A stretch of 64,000 bases of DNA from Phaeosaccion multiseriatum. Its lineage: Eukaryota > Ochrophyta, other classes. Below, piece by piece: positions 1 through 10,567 of the stretch. Made by a program: the position numbers and the translations under genes. Position 1 is the stretch's first letter. The number at the start of each line of letters is the position of its first letter. The DNA lies in NCBI GenBank assembly GCA_965112735.1, contig OZ218950.1:5642001-5706000 (forward strand). The letters are read 5' to 3'. The notes beneath the pieces are model-generated. The model was not told where the DNA came from, ran no database searches, and saw nothing but the letters and a program-made list of their open reading frames with translations.

Positions 1-740
1 CGTCTGCGACTTTGAAGCGGAGGTTGGCCCAGGACGTGTCTTCTGTGAATGCTGCGATGGCCAAAGGGGGGCGCACCAGGGTTCTGATCAAGAAGGGCTG
101 CCACCGAAGCAGTCTCCGTCGCCGCCGTATCACCAGTAACACCAGCAAGCCGGCAGCGACCACGAGATTCCACGCTGCTCTCCGCATCTTCAGTATCGCG
201 AAGACGAGCAACGCTCGGACAGAAAGCGCGCGAAGACGCCTTGCTCGGTGAAGGTCGTTGCAGCTGAGGCCACCTGCCCCTCTCAGAGCCACCCGCAAGG
301 CACGCCGGGCCTTCTTCTTGCCGTCTGCCGGGCCGTGAGCCCACCGCGCCATCTTCTCTCCCTCCTCTCACTACCGCCGCTGTCTGCGCTTGTTGCACCA
401 CAGCCAAGACTCTCTCGGTGCTCTACTCTCGCTACTTTCTTCCCTGTCATCAAAGCCGAGACTCTGTCGGTGCTCTGCGCTCTTTGCTGCGGCGTCCCAA
501 GCCCATGGCGTTTGGTTGCGCGCCAGAGTGGGAAAGGCAGTTGGAAAGGCATCGACATACGATGACGAAGAGGTCGACTTTCGCCCATATTCTTCCTGAT
601 ATTACCGATTTGGGACCAGAAAATAATTTCCCTAATCTTTGCTTTTCCCAAATAAATTCGGGAAGGATTGGCGAGGATTAATAAATTATTTCCGATTTAG
701 GACTGGGAAAGTGGGTTTTCCTCAAATCGCAGACACCCTA
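1..740. other. No confident gene; possible broken coding remnant
   Basis: No family is recognised here on either strand. The second forward frame is open from base 2 to a TAA at 137-139 and open again to about 565, reading Glu/Gln/Pro/Ser-rich and then basic sequence. This could be a terminal exon or a decayed coding remnant of a gene that starts before the window. From about 640 the DNA becomes AT-rich and leads into the fold-back element. Confidence 0.2.
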
Positions 741-747
741 TTATGTG

Positions 748-1151
748 TATATCCCTAACCCCAAATTTATGGTCATAGAAATGGGACATTATTTTTTCGA
801 AGGGCCAAAATCGAGGTTTCCGACCGTCATTTTTTTGCGTCCTTGGAGTGAGCATTAGAGCTCATTCTTGACTACACCTCCACGTGCGGATGATGCAATC
901 ACTGGTCGCGTCGTCATTTGAGGGCGATGCAAAAAACAGGCTAATGTCATATTCTCGTCGGCGCCTCACGCGACGAAGGCATCAGTGGATTGCATCATCC
1001 ACACGTGGAGACGTAGTTGAGAGTGAGCTCAAACTCCAATTCTAAGGACGAAAAAAAATGACCGTCGGAAACCTCGATTCCGGCCCTTCGAAAAAATAAT
1101 GTCCCATTTCTATGACCTTAACTGTATGACATTATCGGGGTTAGGGATATA
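748..1151. mobile_element. Fold-back / MITE-like non-autonomous element
   Basis: The left arm (about 750-910) and right arm (about 970-1149) are nearly complete reverse complements, leaving about 60 bp between them. The outer ends read TATCCCTAACCCC at 750 and its complement at 1149, each flanked by TA, as expected of Tc1/mariner (Stowaway-type) MITEs. Shared inner blocks include a match around CATAGAAATGGGACATTA and one around GGATGATGCAATC. The right arm carries a roughly 13-bp insertion and point differences. There is no coding capacity. The element ends about 50 bp past the stop codon of the minus-strand PPR gene. Confidence 0.8.
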
Positions 1152-1202
1152 TAAATAGGCGAGAGTGATAATGGCTATGATACGTAGCTAGCTAGCTCCG
1201 TT

Positions 1203-3449
1203 CTACGACTTGTTCGACGACCTTCGAATGGCATTGCCCCAGTCTGCGATGTCCTCCTCCCTCACAATGAGCTGCTTGCGATGCACGGCCACCGCCAGCC
1301 CGGGCTCGCACGCCCGCATGGCCCTTGACACGAGCATGGCCCCCCTGTTTCCATTCATGGTGAGCACCAAGTCCCCACCCAGGCGCTGCGCTGGCACCTT
1401 GTCGCCGCTCTCACCGCTGCTGCTGCCACTGTGTCCACTGTCCCCCTGCTCCAAGTGCTTCCTCAACCAGTGCAGCACTCTTCTCGAGGCGGCGATGGCC
1501 ACAGGAAGATCTCCCCAGAGCGACATGTCTATGGCCAGCAAAGAGGCGTCCAAAGCGGCACCGGCCCCGGCCCTGGGGTTAGTACATTGCGTGGCCTGCC
1601 TCAGACTCGCCACCGGGTCCGCCAGCGCCCCGATGTCGCTCCCCTCCTCGAAGAGGGCATCCACCAGCTTGGCCGCCTCCTTTTCCTCGTCGCTGCTCTC
1701 CTGTTGGCCGGGGTTCATGTTGGCGACGACGGCCGCGATTGCCAACTCGTATGCCACGCCAAAGGAGGTGCCCCCTCCTTGCGTCCGCTCCCCCGCTGCC
1801 TTGGCTGCCTTCCTCATCTCCTCTACACAGAAGAGCAGCTCTGCCTCGCGCTCCGTCCTTCCGCTACACACGCGAATAACATCGCCGAAGATTGGGGCGT
1901 CAGGCTGAGGAAGGCCGCCACTTCTGTCGTTGCTGTTGCTGCTGCTACTACTACTGCTGCTACTACTACTGCTGCTGGGTGGAGCACCCTCCTCCTCACC
2001 CCCACCCTCATCCCTGCCCCCGCTGCTACTACTTCTCCTGCTACTACCACTACCATTACTATCATCACCATCACCATCTTTCAGCATCTCCTTCAGAAGC
2101 CACATGAGGTCGTCGATTCTCCTCGCCGCCGACAGAGCCTTGGACATGCGCAGACACATGGCCTTGGTCACGAGCACACCGTCCCCCAACGCCAACACAA
2201 ACAGCTGCTTGGCCTCTTCCCATTGCCCCAGCGCCAAGTGGGCCTTGAGTACCGCCCCGTAGCAAATCACGTCGGGAATGAGCGTATGCACCGGCCTCAA
2301 CTCCGCAAACATATCCAACGCAGCCGTGTGCTTGCCACTCCGGGTCAGAGCCTCAATGGTGGCCCCGAAGCTAATGACATCTGCTTCCCCCTTGGCTTGC
2401 AGGCGAGCGAGCAGCAGCTGCGCCGTGTCAGCATCGCCCATCTGAGCGGCGGCCACCAAGGCGCCTTTCATGGTCCGCACAGGAATCTCCACCTGCGCTA
2501 CACCTGCTGCTGCCCCCTCCCCGTCCGCAGAGGAGGAGGCGCCCTCTTGCTTCAAAGCGCTAGCCAGATAGCGCAACACTTCGTACCATTGACCGTACTT
2601 CTCGGGGGGTTGCGGCCTCGGGTCCCGCCCTTGGCCACCATCCGTTCCTCCGCTCCTCTTCTCTCTCTGCTTTCCAACCCCCCCCTCCCTCTTATCGTCT
2701 TCTTCCTCCTCCTCATCTTCCTCCTCCTCCTCCTCCTCCTCCTGCTGCTGCTGCTGCAGCTGCGCCCCTGGTGGCATGCCCCCTGCCTGCTGCCACCCCT
2801 CCCTCTCCGGCGGCGGCTGCTGCTGGTGCTGCTGCTGCTCCTCACCCTCGCTTCTCCTGGCCCGCCGTACGTCGCCCAAAATCTCAAAAGCCTTGGTCCA
2901 CAGACCCCCCTTTTCACAGGCCCGAATGATGGTCGAGTACGAAATGTCCCCCATATCATCCAGCATGTCCCGAGCCTTCATCTCCTCATACACCGCCAGC
3001 GCCTCGGTCGTGCGGTTGTAGTGCTCACACACACTCAACGCGCTGTGCATACCCAGTGCATTAAGAGGCCTCCCCTCCTCCTTGGCCTTGTCCACCAGCT
3101 CCAGCGACACCTCGACAAAGCCGGCCCTCCCTGCCGACATGATGGCGTGACTGTATGTGACATTGTTAGGCTGCAGCCCCACGTCCCGCATCTGATTCAT
3201 GAGCTTCATCGCCTCTCTAGCGAGGGGCGGGGAGGCCCTCTCGCATGCCAAAAGGAGGCTCGAGTAGGTCACTACGTCGGGCACCAATCCTGCCCTGCTC
3301 ATCTTCTGAAACAGCTGAAACGCCGCTTGCGGTTGGCGGGCTCGAGCAGCGGCTCCTATCATGGTGTTGAAGGTGTATGTGTCTGGTGGAGTGGGCCCGC
3401 TCTGCTTGGGGCACACACAGCACAACACAGCGAGAACACACGGGAATGT

Positions 3450-3488
<39 letters not shown>

Positions 3489-4776
3489 GGGGGGGGGGGG
3501 GGCGGGAAAGCGAGGAGCGGTAAGCATCGCGGCTTCCTTCTTCCATCACGACAGCAGGGCAGGGTCGAAGCGAGCAGGAACACCACAACAAGCCCGTCAT
3601 CTCCCTCCCTCTCTTACCCCACCCACCTACCCACCTTCATCTCCTCGAAAATGTCAAGCGCTTCGTCCCACTGCATGGCCTTCGCACACGCACTAATGGC
3701 CGTGTTGTAGGCGAGCGTGTCGGGCTTCAAGTCCGGCTTCTGCTTCATCCTGTCCAGCAGCTGAAGGGCTGCCTTCCACTCACCCGCGGTGGCACACGCC
3801 GCCATGCAGGATGTGAAAGTGTGTCTATCGGGCATGACCCCCTCCGACACCATCTTCTTCATGACGGCCAAGGCCTCTTGCCAGCGCCCGTGCTTCTCAC
3901 AGGCACCAATGACGGTGTTGTAGGAGATGGCGTGGATGCGCTCCGCCCACCTGGGGTCCCTCTGCATCTGCATTAGGACCTTGTAGGCCTCCTGCCACTG
4001 GCCAGCGCTCTTGCACGCCTTCATGACAATGTTAAAGGTAAAGTCGTTGGGCCCCACCCCATAGCTCGCCTCCATATCCTCCAAAAGGTCCACCGCCTTT
4101 TGCCACTCCCCGGCGCCTCCGTATGCGGCAATGAGTGTGTTGATGGTGACGACACTGGGCGCTACCTCTGTCCGCTCCATGCGGGCGAGTACCTGCAGCA
4201 CCCCCTGCAGCCCCTGCTCCCCCCCCCTCGCCACATTCGCCCGCATAACCGCGGTGTAGGTATATACATTGGGAGGGATGCCCCTTTCCTCCATCTGCTC
4301 TAGCACCGCCAGCGCCTCCGTCGGCTCGCCTGCGTTTGCACATGCCGTTGCCGCCGTCGAGTAGGAATACACGTCCGGCTCGGGCCTGTCGGGAATAGTC
4401 TCCATTTCCTTCAGCAACTTGAGGGCTAACTTCCACCGCCCATTGGTGGCCAGCGCCTGCAGACCCGCGTTGTACACGCGCACGTCAATGGGCTCTTCGC
4501 CCCTGGCCTTGCGGTGCTTGGCAAGGTAGAACATGGACTTCTCCCAGTCACCCTTCTTGCCAGCCCACTGGATCCACCGCAAGACCATCTTGTCGTCCGG
4601 GTTCTCCTCCAGAGGGCCTGTCCTCTTCTCCCCCCTCTTCTCCCACTGCTGCACCAGAAACTTGCTCTGCTGCTGCGAGGTGGAGACGGGGGAGGAGCTG
4701 GGGGCGGCAATGGTGCGTACGGAGAGCATGTGCCGAGGCCTTATCATGGCTGAAGCGTTACTGCTGCTGCTGCTAC

Positions 4777-4807
<31 letters not shown>

Positions 4808-5140
4808 ACTACTACTGTCGCCGCTGCTGCCGCTGTCGCTCATGTGCATTCGACTGCTATCGTTGTAGGGCCTCTTCCTCCCTCGAAAGGAGAATAAAGC
4901 TGCTGCCGGTGCCCCATCAAATGCCCTGCTGCTGCTGCCTCTGCTGCTGCTACTACTACTACTGCTGCTGCTGCTGCTAATGGTGCTCCTCCAGCGGCTG
5001 CTGCGGTGAATGCTGGAGCTTGGAAGGGCCCTCCTGCTGCCTGGGCGTATCGATGGCTGAAGGAAGCCAAAGGTATCGCGAGCTGCCGCACGAGCCAGGC
5101 CGATGTTGGCCCCCTCGACGAGAGGGCCATCCAGTACCAT
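1203..5140 (-). CDS. Pentatricopeptide repeat (PPR) protein
   Basis: Two exons, about 5140-3635 and 3404-1203, encode about 1235 residues. The first ATG is at 5140. Splicing joins FEEMK to a helix-forming QSGPTPPDTYTFNTMI segment in frame. From about residue 195 onward, some twelve 35-residue PPR motifs are visible (for example PDVYSYSTAATACANAG, PNVYTYTAVMRANVARG, PDRHTFTSCMAACATAG). Many second helices carry a Trp (GRWKLALKLLKEM, GEWQKAVDLL). The N-terminus is Arg/Ser-rich with a poly-Ser run, compatible with organelle import. Low-complexity Glu, Ser and Gln tracts separate the repeat blocks in exon 2. PPR proteins bind organellar RNA. A possible degenerate SMR-like tail (last 100 residues) is not convincing. 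The 230-bp intron holds (GT)n, (GA)n and poly-G. Confidence 0.9.
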
Positions 5141-5415
5141 GGTCGAGCGAAGGACCGACTGAAGGCCCAAGGGATGGGTTGGGGGCAGGCGCCCTTAATT
5201 TGTGGAAGGAGGGCCGGGGTCGCCGGGGGGGTGGGGGGACAATTGGGATCATTGCTTAGGACAAGGCTGTTGGACCAAAGGCGGAGGGAGAGAAAAATAA
5301 TTAAATTGAAGGGAAACAGAGGGGGAGAGGGTTGAGCTGTGTCATCGCTTCACGCTCTGCCCTCTGCTTCTTTCCTATCACTTAGGCGCCTCCGTTCTCC
5401 AACTCTGCGGCAAAC
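5141..5415. promoter_or_regulatory. Divergent intergenic region, PPR gene / YJU2
   Basis: 275 bp separate the ATG of the minus-strand PPR gene from the ATG of the plus-strand YJU2 gene, so both promoters must lie here or overlap the 5' UTRs. An A-rich patch at 5290-5320 is the only obvious low-GC block. No TATA box is clear. Confidence 0.5.
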
Positions 5416-5698
5416 ATGGGTGAACGAAAAGTGTTGAACAAGTAAGTGCCTCGTAGAGCAGCCGCAGTTGGACAGCCCGAGCGACTGACGAGGGATTCCT
5501 CTCTCGGAGACTCTATCTTCGAATGGAGTGAGGGGAAGAGAGAGGGAGAACTAAACAAGCCCCAGTTCACTGTCGCTTCCCGCTACCGCACTCCCGCTCC
5601 GACCCGCCATAAGTGTTGTCCGAACCGTCCCGCCCTCCTGCCTATTTGTTTCTCTCTGCTAATTCCGAAGCCATGCGCTCTCCCTCTCTGTCTATCTA

Positions 5699-5752
<54 letters not shown>

Positions 5753-5758
5753 CCCCCC

Positions 5759-5801
<43 letters not shown>

Positions 5802-6882
5802 CCCTCCTTTTGTCTCTGTTATCCTCAGGTACATCTCCCCAGACTTCGACCACACGAAGATCCCTCGTATGCGAAGGGAGAAGAACAAACAAATCGAAGT
5901 CCGTATGATGATTCCCTTCTCCATGCAGTGCGACACGTGTGGCGAGTTCATGTACCGGGGGAAGAAGTTCAACAGTAAGAAGGAGGACGTGGTGGGGGAA
6001 GACTACAAGGGCATTCGTCTGTTCCGCTTTTACATCAAGTGCATCACATGTAGTCAGCCCATAACATTCAAGACGGACCCAAAGAACGCAGACTATACAT
6101 TGGAACATGGGGCAACGCGGAACTTTGAGGTGTGGGGAGAGGAAGAGAGAGCAACGAAAAAGGCAGAAAAACAACGGGAGGAAGAAGACAAGTCTGACAC
6201 CATGAAGGCGCTGGAGAATCGGACCCTGGATAGCAAAATCGAGATGGACATTCTCGACGCTCTGGACGAGATGAAGTCCGTCAATAAGCGCCATGAGAAC
6301 GTGGATACAGAGGGCTTGCTCAAGGCGATGCAGGACAGGCGGGACAAGGCGGCTTTGGAGGAGGGGCAGATGCGGGCCTTCGGTGCGAAGGGTGCCCATG
6401 ATGACAACGACGAGGCGCTCATTAGGAGCATACAGTTCGGGAAGGGGGCAGCGGGAGCAGGAGCAGGAGCAGCAGGAGTGGGCGGTGGGGTCGAGGTGCG
6501 CAGACTCGATGACTCCGACGAGGCGAGCGGTGGGGAGGAGAGTAGAGGCGGGGGGGGGTCAGCTGCGGGTGAAGACGCGGCTTTGGCCCAGTGGGGGGGA
6601 GGGTTGGGAGGCAAGCAGACCGATAGCAGCGGCAAGATAGCAGCGGGTGGGCAGAAAGCTGCCAAAAAGCCCATGATAGTGGTCAAGAAGAGGCTCTTGA
6701 AGAAGAAGAAGCGGAAAAGCAGCCCCGACGACGGCACAAATGGGACGCACGAGGCCAGTGCCAAGAAGGCAAAGCCTGCAACAGAGTCACCAGCAGCAGG
6801 GGAGAAGCCACAGGCCGCAGAAGCACCTGCAGGGGGCTTGCTGGGGCTTGGCGCTTACAGCGACAGCGACAGCAGCGAGTAG
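5416..6882 (+). CDS. YJU2: YJU2/CCDC94 splicing factor
   Basis: Exon 1 (5416-5441) encodes MGERKVLNK; the 387-bp intron (5442-5828) splits the Lys codon; exon 2 (5829-6882) continues YISPDFDHTKIPRMR. This matches the conserved N-terminus of YJU2, a step-I splicing factor of the NineTeen-complex/catalytic spliceosome. The CDTCGEFMYRGKKFN and FYIKCITCSQPITFKTDP segments provide four zinc-binding-type Cys, and the DYTLEHGATRNFEVW block is diagnostic for YJU2 rather than CCDC130. A charged helical region follows, then a low-complexity Gly/Ala stretch, a basic VVKKRLLKKKKRK segment (likely nuclear signal) and an acidic Ser/Asp end. The intron consists largely of (CTGT)n and (CT)n, the latter acting as the polypyrimidine tract. 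Protein about 359 residues. Confidence 0.95.
5700..5798. repeat. (CTGT)n followed by (CT)n in YJU2 intron
   Basis: About 13 CTGT units run from about 5700 to 5752, then a CT run at about 5760-5797 sits just before the 3' splice site of the intron. Confidence 0.9.
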
Positions 6883-7123
6883 CACTTGGGAGCAGAGCCG
6901 TGTGTATCCACCGACCCTGCAAAGTGGTTGATAGTATCGCTCGGATCTGTTTGTACATAATTTTTAATGTTGTATACAGTAGACAAAGTTAAACTCCTCC
7001 AGTGCTGGCCTTTGACGCCTTACGATGCTCAGCCGGACGGCGACCGAAGCTTGACCCCCAGCCATGCCCCAAGTGCCTGGTTGGTTGGCTGCAGTAGCCA
7101 TCCCCCCATACTCTGCCAAGTGC
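6883..7123. other. Convergent 3' region, YJU2 / ubiquitin-like gene
   Basis: These 241 bp hold the 3' ends of two converging genes. An AT-rich block at 6950-6990 is a plausible polyadenylation region for YJU2. A TGCCAAGTGCCT-like phrase occurs twice (about 7060 and 7115). No gene is seen. Confidence 0.4.
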
Positions 7124-8141
7124 CTAGGTGGCTGCGGTGACACTCATTCGCGATAGACGAGACAAGCGGCCCGCGTTCTTCTCCTTTATCTCGTCCAAAG
7201 CGTGAGTGGCGCGCGCCTTCTGCCGATTCATATACGGCTCCACGTACTTAATCTGCGAGAGGGAAAGGGTGCGTAAGGGAGAGTGTTAGCAACCATTTTG
7301 GGGATTAGAGAGGCGCACACATAGAGAGAGAGAGAGGGGAGGGAGGAGGAGGGGAGGGAGGAGTGAGGCAGAGCGAGAGGGACAGGTAAAGAAAGAAAAG
7401 GGCAGCAGAAAGGGTGGTTTGAGCCCTCCCAGTGGGCAGTCTCACCTTTATACAGCGAATGAAGGGGATTCCAAAAACAAGTCCGAAAATGAAGATGAGC
7501 AATATGTACACTAAGTCCAGCCCGCCCTTCAGTCGAAGCGACAGGTGCACTGTCGACCCTTCCTTGATTCCGTATTCACCCAGACTTATTGCCTCCCTTT
7601 CCTCCTCCAAAGGCCCACATTGATGCGTCCATAAATCGTCGTACCCTCCACCTTCGCTCTCCCTACTTGTCCACTCGTCTCGGCCCCCCTTTCCTCTCGC
7701 CACACTTCCCCTCTCAAGTGATGCATTATTGTTTGTCCCTCTCAACCATTGAATTACTCTCTCCTCGCTGCTGCTACTGCTGCTGCTGCTGCTGCTGCTG
7801 CCTTCTCTCAGTACTTCACGGGAGTGGCAGCCGCAATCGCAAGGAGCGTTTCCCTCCTGCGCCTGTCTGACTGTACGGCCCAAGTGCCGGCCTTGAAAGA
7901 GGAGGCGCTGATCAGCCGCCGCCACCCCCGTCCTATCGTACACGCGCATCTTCAGCTCCTCTACAGTCATTTCTGAAGTGGCCTGGATGGCCAGGGACGT
8001 GCCCTGTAGATCGTGGACAAAGATCTGAATACGAGAAGCAGCCGCACCACCCTTTGCTGGATAGAGCCCTCCTTCTCTTCCACGTCCGCGCCAACCCTGG
8101 CCCTGCTGGAAGCCCTGCTGGAGGCTCTCGGGGACCACCAT
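7124..8141 (-). CDS. Ubiquitin-like domain protein with one membrane anchor
   Basis: Two exons: 8141-7446 and 7252-7124, about 274 residues. After a Gln/Gly/Arg-rich start, residues of about 32-85 form a ubiquitin-like fold (IQIFVHDLQGTSLAIQATS, then MTVEELKMRVYDRTGV and DQRLLFQGRHL). A Ser-rich and charged insert separates this from a second half ending in EYGIKEGSTVHLSLRLKGG, which completes the ubiquitin-like pattern, so the beta-grasp domain appears split by an insertion of about 80 residues. A hydrophobic helix LVYILLIFIFGLVFGIPFI follows, then a short basic tail. Ubl proteins with a C-terminal membrane helix act in ER-associated degradation in other eukaryotes; this role is inference. 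The start is the first ATG upstream of the domain; a further 5' exon is possible. Confidence 0.75.
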
Positions 8142-8346
8142 ACTCGCGCACTGCAGCCTTGTTTTGTTCCTTTGTGAAGATCCCCTGCCTGTACAATTGT
8201 AACGGAATTTCCTTTCAGGCAGGCGGGAAGGCACTGGATGGAGTGCGTCAAAGAAAGAAAAAAGAAAGCAAAAGCCTCTTTGATCCTGCCCCTCCCTCCA
8301 GAGCGCTTGCATAGATGGAAGAGAGGACGATTGAGTTGGTATAGCC
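8142..8346. promoter_or_regulatory. Divergent promoter region, Ubl gene / TPK
   Basis: Only 205 bp separate the two ATGs, so the region must serve both directions. An A-rich stretch of about 20 bp occurs at 8250-8275. No TATA box is evident. Confidence 0.5.
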
Positions 8347-9837
8347 ATGCTGCTAAGCTGCCGCGGGCGAGCTGTGACTACGCTGCTCCTCTGCTTTCGC
8401 CAGCAGGCTCCTGCGAGGGCTTTCGTCGACAAGAGCCTCGGCTTGACTAGGCCACGGAGCACGGCGAGAAGTGACGAGCTGCAGCCGCAGCTGAGGGAGT
8501 GGAGAACACACAGGAAGCTAGCGTTTGGCCCTTCTTGCTCACGTCGCTTCCTGTATTCTTCGTCAGAGGTAACAGCAGCTCCAACGAGGAGGAGGAGAGG
8601 GAGAGTGTTCACTGCGCACGGTTGGAGAGTTTGTCGACCAGGACCCACGGGCAGCAGGACTCCTGCCAGGCGACAGGGGAGCAGGCTCTTCTCTGTGACG
8701 TCCATGGCTTCATTCGCGACGGGAGAGGTCCCTGTCGTGACTGAGCAAGTGGTTCTCAGAAGCGACTTTTTGGAGCCCGGGGAGCACAGTGGGGAGTGTG
8801 CTCCTTTGGCGATGGTGATTCTCAACAACAGCAGCAATGGCGGCGAAGACAGACACAGGCGAGCGCTGGAGCAGCTGTGGGGGGCAGCGTCCCTGCGTCT
8901 GTGCGCAGACGGGGGGGCTAACCGGCTGTACGATAGCTTCGATAACGACGCGGATCGGGCTCGATTTGTGCCCGACGCCATCGTGGGCGACCTGGACTCT
9001 CTCCGCAGCGAAGTGCGCTCCTTCTACGAGCAAGAGGGGGGCTGCAGCGTGCTGCATAGGCGAAGTCAGACGCTCAACGACTTTGAAAAGTGCCTCATTG
9101 AGGCGTACAAAATGGGTCACCAAAGGTACGGCAGCAGCAACAGCAGCAGCAAAGAGGAAGAGGCAAGTCCTGATTTGGATGATACTCGCGCAATCTCGCA
9201 AGATGCGAGACCTCAGACGCCCACTCCGCCGGACACGCCCTGTGCTACCGAGGCCATGAGTGTACCATGCCCGATGCGAGTGCTCGCTTTGGGCGCCTTT
9301 GGTGGCCGGTTCGACCAGGAGATGGGCGCCTTCCATGTACTACACGCCTACACACCTTACTTCCAGAGCTTCTTCCTCATGGGAGAGGGAAATCTGGCCT
9401 GCCTCCTCCTCCCTGACGTACAGTACCGCCTGGTCACAGATGGCAGATACGAGGGCCCTCTCTGCGGCCTAATCCCACTCGGGGGCGTGTGTAGTGCTGT
9501 CTCCACCACGGGCCTCAAGTGGAACCTGGAGGGCTCCAAGCTGGGCTTCGGGTTTTTGGTCAGCTCCAGCAACGAGATCTTGCCGGTGGAGGGAGGAGGA
9601 GGGGCAGCAGCAGCAGCAGGAGGAGGAGGAGGAGGAGGTGGAGGAGTAGGGGGAGGAGGAGGAGGAGGAGGAGGAGGAGGAACAGCAGCAGGTGAAGAAG
9701 CCGGCTCTGGCGCTACCCGAGCTGGGCTCCAGAACCAAGACGTGTGTGTGTGCACCGATGCGCCGCTGGTGTGGACAGTTGAGCTTGATACGGACAGGTG
9801 GGACGCGGCTCTCCAAAGCCATCAAGGAGCAAGATAG
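8347..9837 (+). CDS. TPK1: Thiamine pyrophosphokinase
   Basis: A single open frame of 496 codons. It transfers pyrophosphate from ATP to thiamine to give thiamine diphosphate. Family motifs appear in order: LCADGGANRLYD, PDAIVGDLDSL, a long-helix LNDFEKCLIEAYK, ALGAFGGRFDQEMG, GLIPLGG and TTGLKWNLEG followed by LGFGFLVSSSNEI. The ATG at 8347 adds about 119 Arg/Ser-rich residues before an internal ATG at 8704; the longer form could carry an organelle presequence and the shorter a cytosolic enzyme. Two insertions are unusual: a Ser/Asp/Pro-rich linker between the catalytic halves (about residues 260-305) and a roughly 35-residue poly-Gly/Ala tract near the C-terminus encoded by (GGA)n. Confidence 0.93.
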   Translation: MLLSCRGRAVTTLLLCFRQQAPARAFVDKSLGLTRPRSTARSDELQPQLREWRTHRKLAFGPSCSRRFLYSSSEVTAAPTRRRRGRVFTAHGWRVCRPGPTGSRTPARRQGSRLFSVTSMASFATGEVPVVTEQVVLRSDFLEPGEHSGECAPLAMVILNNSSNGGEDRHRRALEQLWGAASLRLCADGGANRLYDSFDNDADRARFVPDAIVGDLDSLRSEVRSFYEQEGGCSVLHRRSQTLNDFEKCLIEAYKMGHQRYGSSNSSSKEEEASPDLDDTRAISQDARPQTPTPPDTPCATEAMSVPCPMRVLALGAFGGRFDQEMGAFHVLHAYTPYFQSFFLMGEGNLACLLLPDVQYRLVTDGRYEGPLCGLIPLGGVCSAVSTTGLKWNLEGSKLGFGFLVSSSNEILPVEGGGGAAAAAGGGGGGGGGVGGGGGGGGGGGTAAGEEAGSGATRAGLQNQDVCVCTDAPLVWTVELDTDRWDAALQSHQGAR

Positions 9838-10567
9838 AGGAGCATATAGAATTTAGGCTTCACTTCAATGAGGGGGGTAGGGCTCTGCTGGCCACCTCAC
9901 CCACCCCGGAAGTGAGTGAACTCATTTGGAACTTGAGAGCTTGGTACTTGGGCTTAAAGTTCTCAAGTGGGGGGCCTGGGCCTACAGCTGCAAGGGACCG
10001 TCCTTTTCCTTGGGCTCTGGCCGGAGACCCGTTCTCGCCCACCTCGGGAGTAATTCACTTGGGATGCGAGGCTTTCCATCCACGCCTTGGTTTTTGAGGT
10101 GTTTTTTCAATGCCGCCCACTCTATTTGACACGCTATCCGCTATCCGCTATCCCGGCGCCAGCCGGCTTTGGGGGGGGGCGTGCTATCCGCTGTCGCCGG
10201 CGCCAGCCGATCCGCTACCCGCTAAGTGGCCGATAGCGCGCTATCGGGGGCGGGGGGGGGCGATAGCGCGCTATCGCGAATGATACGGCGACTTTATTTG
10301 AATCTATAGCTCCTGCCGTTACACAGTTTCAATTTCAGCTCATGGGCCCCTGATGCACAAGGCACAAACATGGCGACGAAAGAAGGATGAAGATGACGGA
10401 AGGGAAGCAGCAGCAGAATCAACAGAATCAGTAGCAAGAGGGGACTCAGAGACGGTTGGAAGCTCTGCCTGGGAGCCAGAAGGAAAGGAGCTTTTATCCC
10501 TTTTTCCTCTCCTCCTCTTTTTTCATGTTCAACGACTGCCCGCTCGGGAGCAGCAGTAGCAGCAAAG
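9838..10567. other. Intergenic region with palindromes
   Basis: No gene is convincing in these 730 bp. The middle part (10130-10285) is a cluster of GCTATC-type repeats and perfect palindromes, listed separately. Short open frames here look like chance. Confidence 0.4.
10130..10285. repeat. Cluster of GCTATC repeats and perfect palindromes
   Basis: CCGATAGCGCGCTATCGG at 10230-10247 and GCGATAGCGCGCTATCGC at 10260-10277 are perfect 18-bp palindromes separated by a G-rich spacer. Upstream, GCTATCCGCTATCC-type phrases and two CGGCGCCAGCCG palindromic cores occur (about 10153 and 10197). The cluster can form hairpins. It lies between the 3' end of TPK and the next plus-strand gene. Confidence 0.8.

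Noticed and set aside
1203-1520. SMR endonuclease domain at the end of the PPR protein
   Set aside because: The helix-strand order is suggestive but the LDxHG and TGxG signatures are missing, so it is mentioned only as a possibility.
5583-6764. Minus-strand frames opposite YJU2
   Set aside because: They shadow the (CTGT)n/(CT)n intron and the YJU2 coding exon; no motifs.
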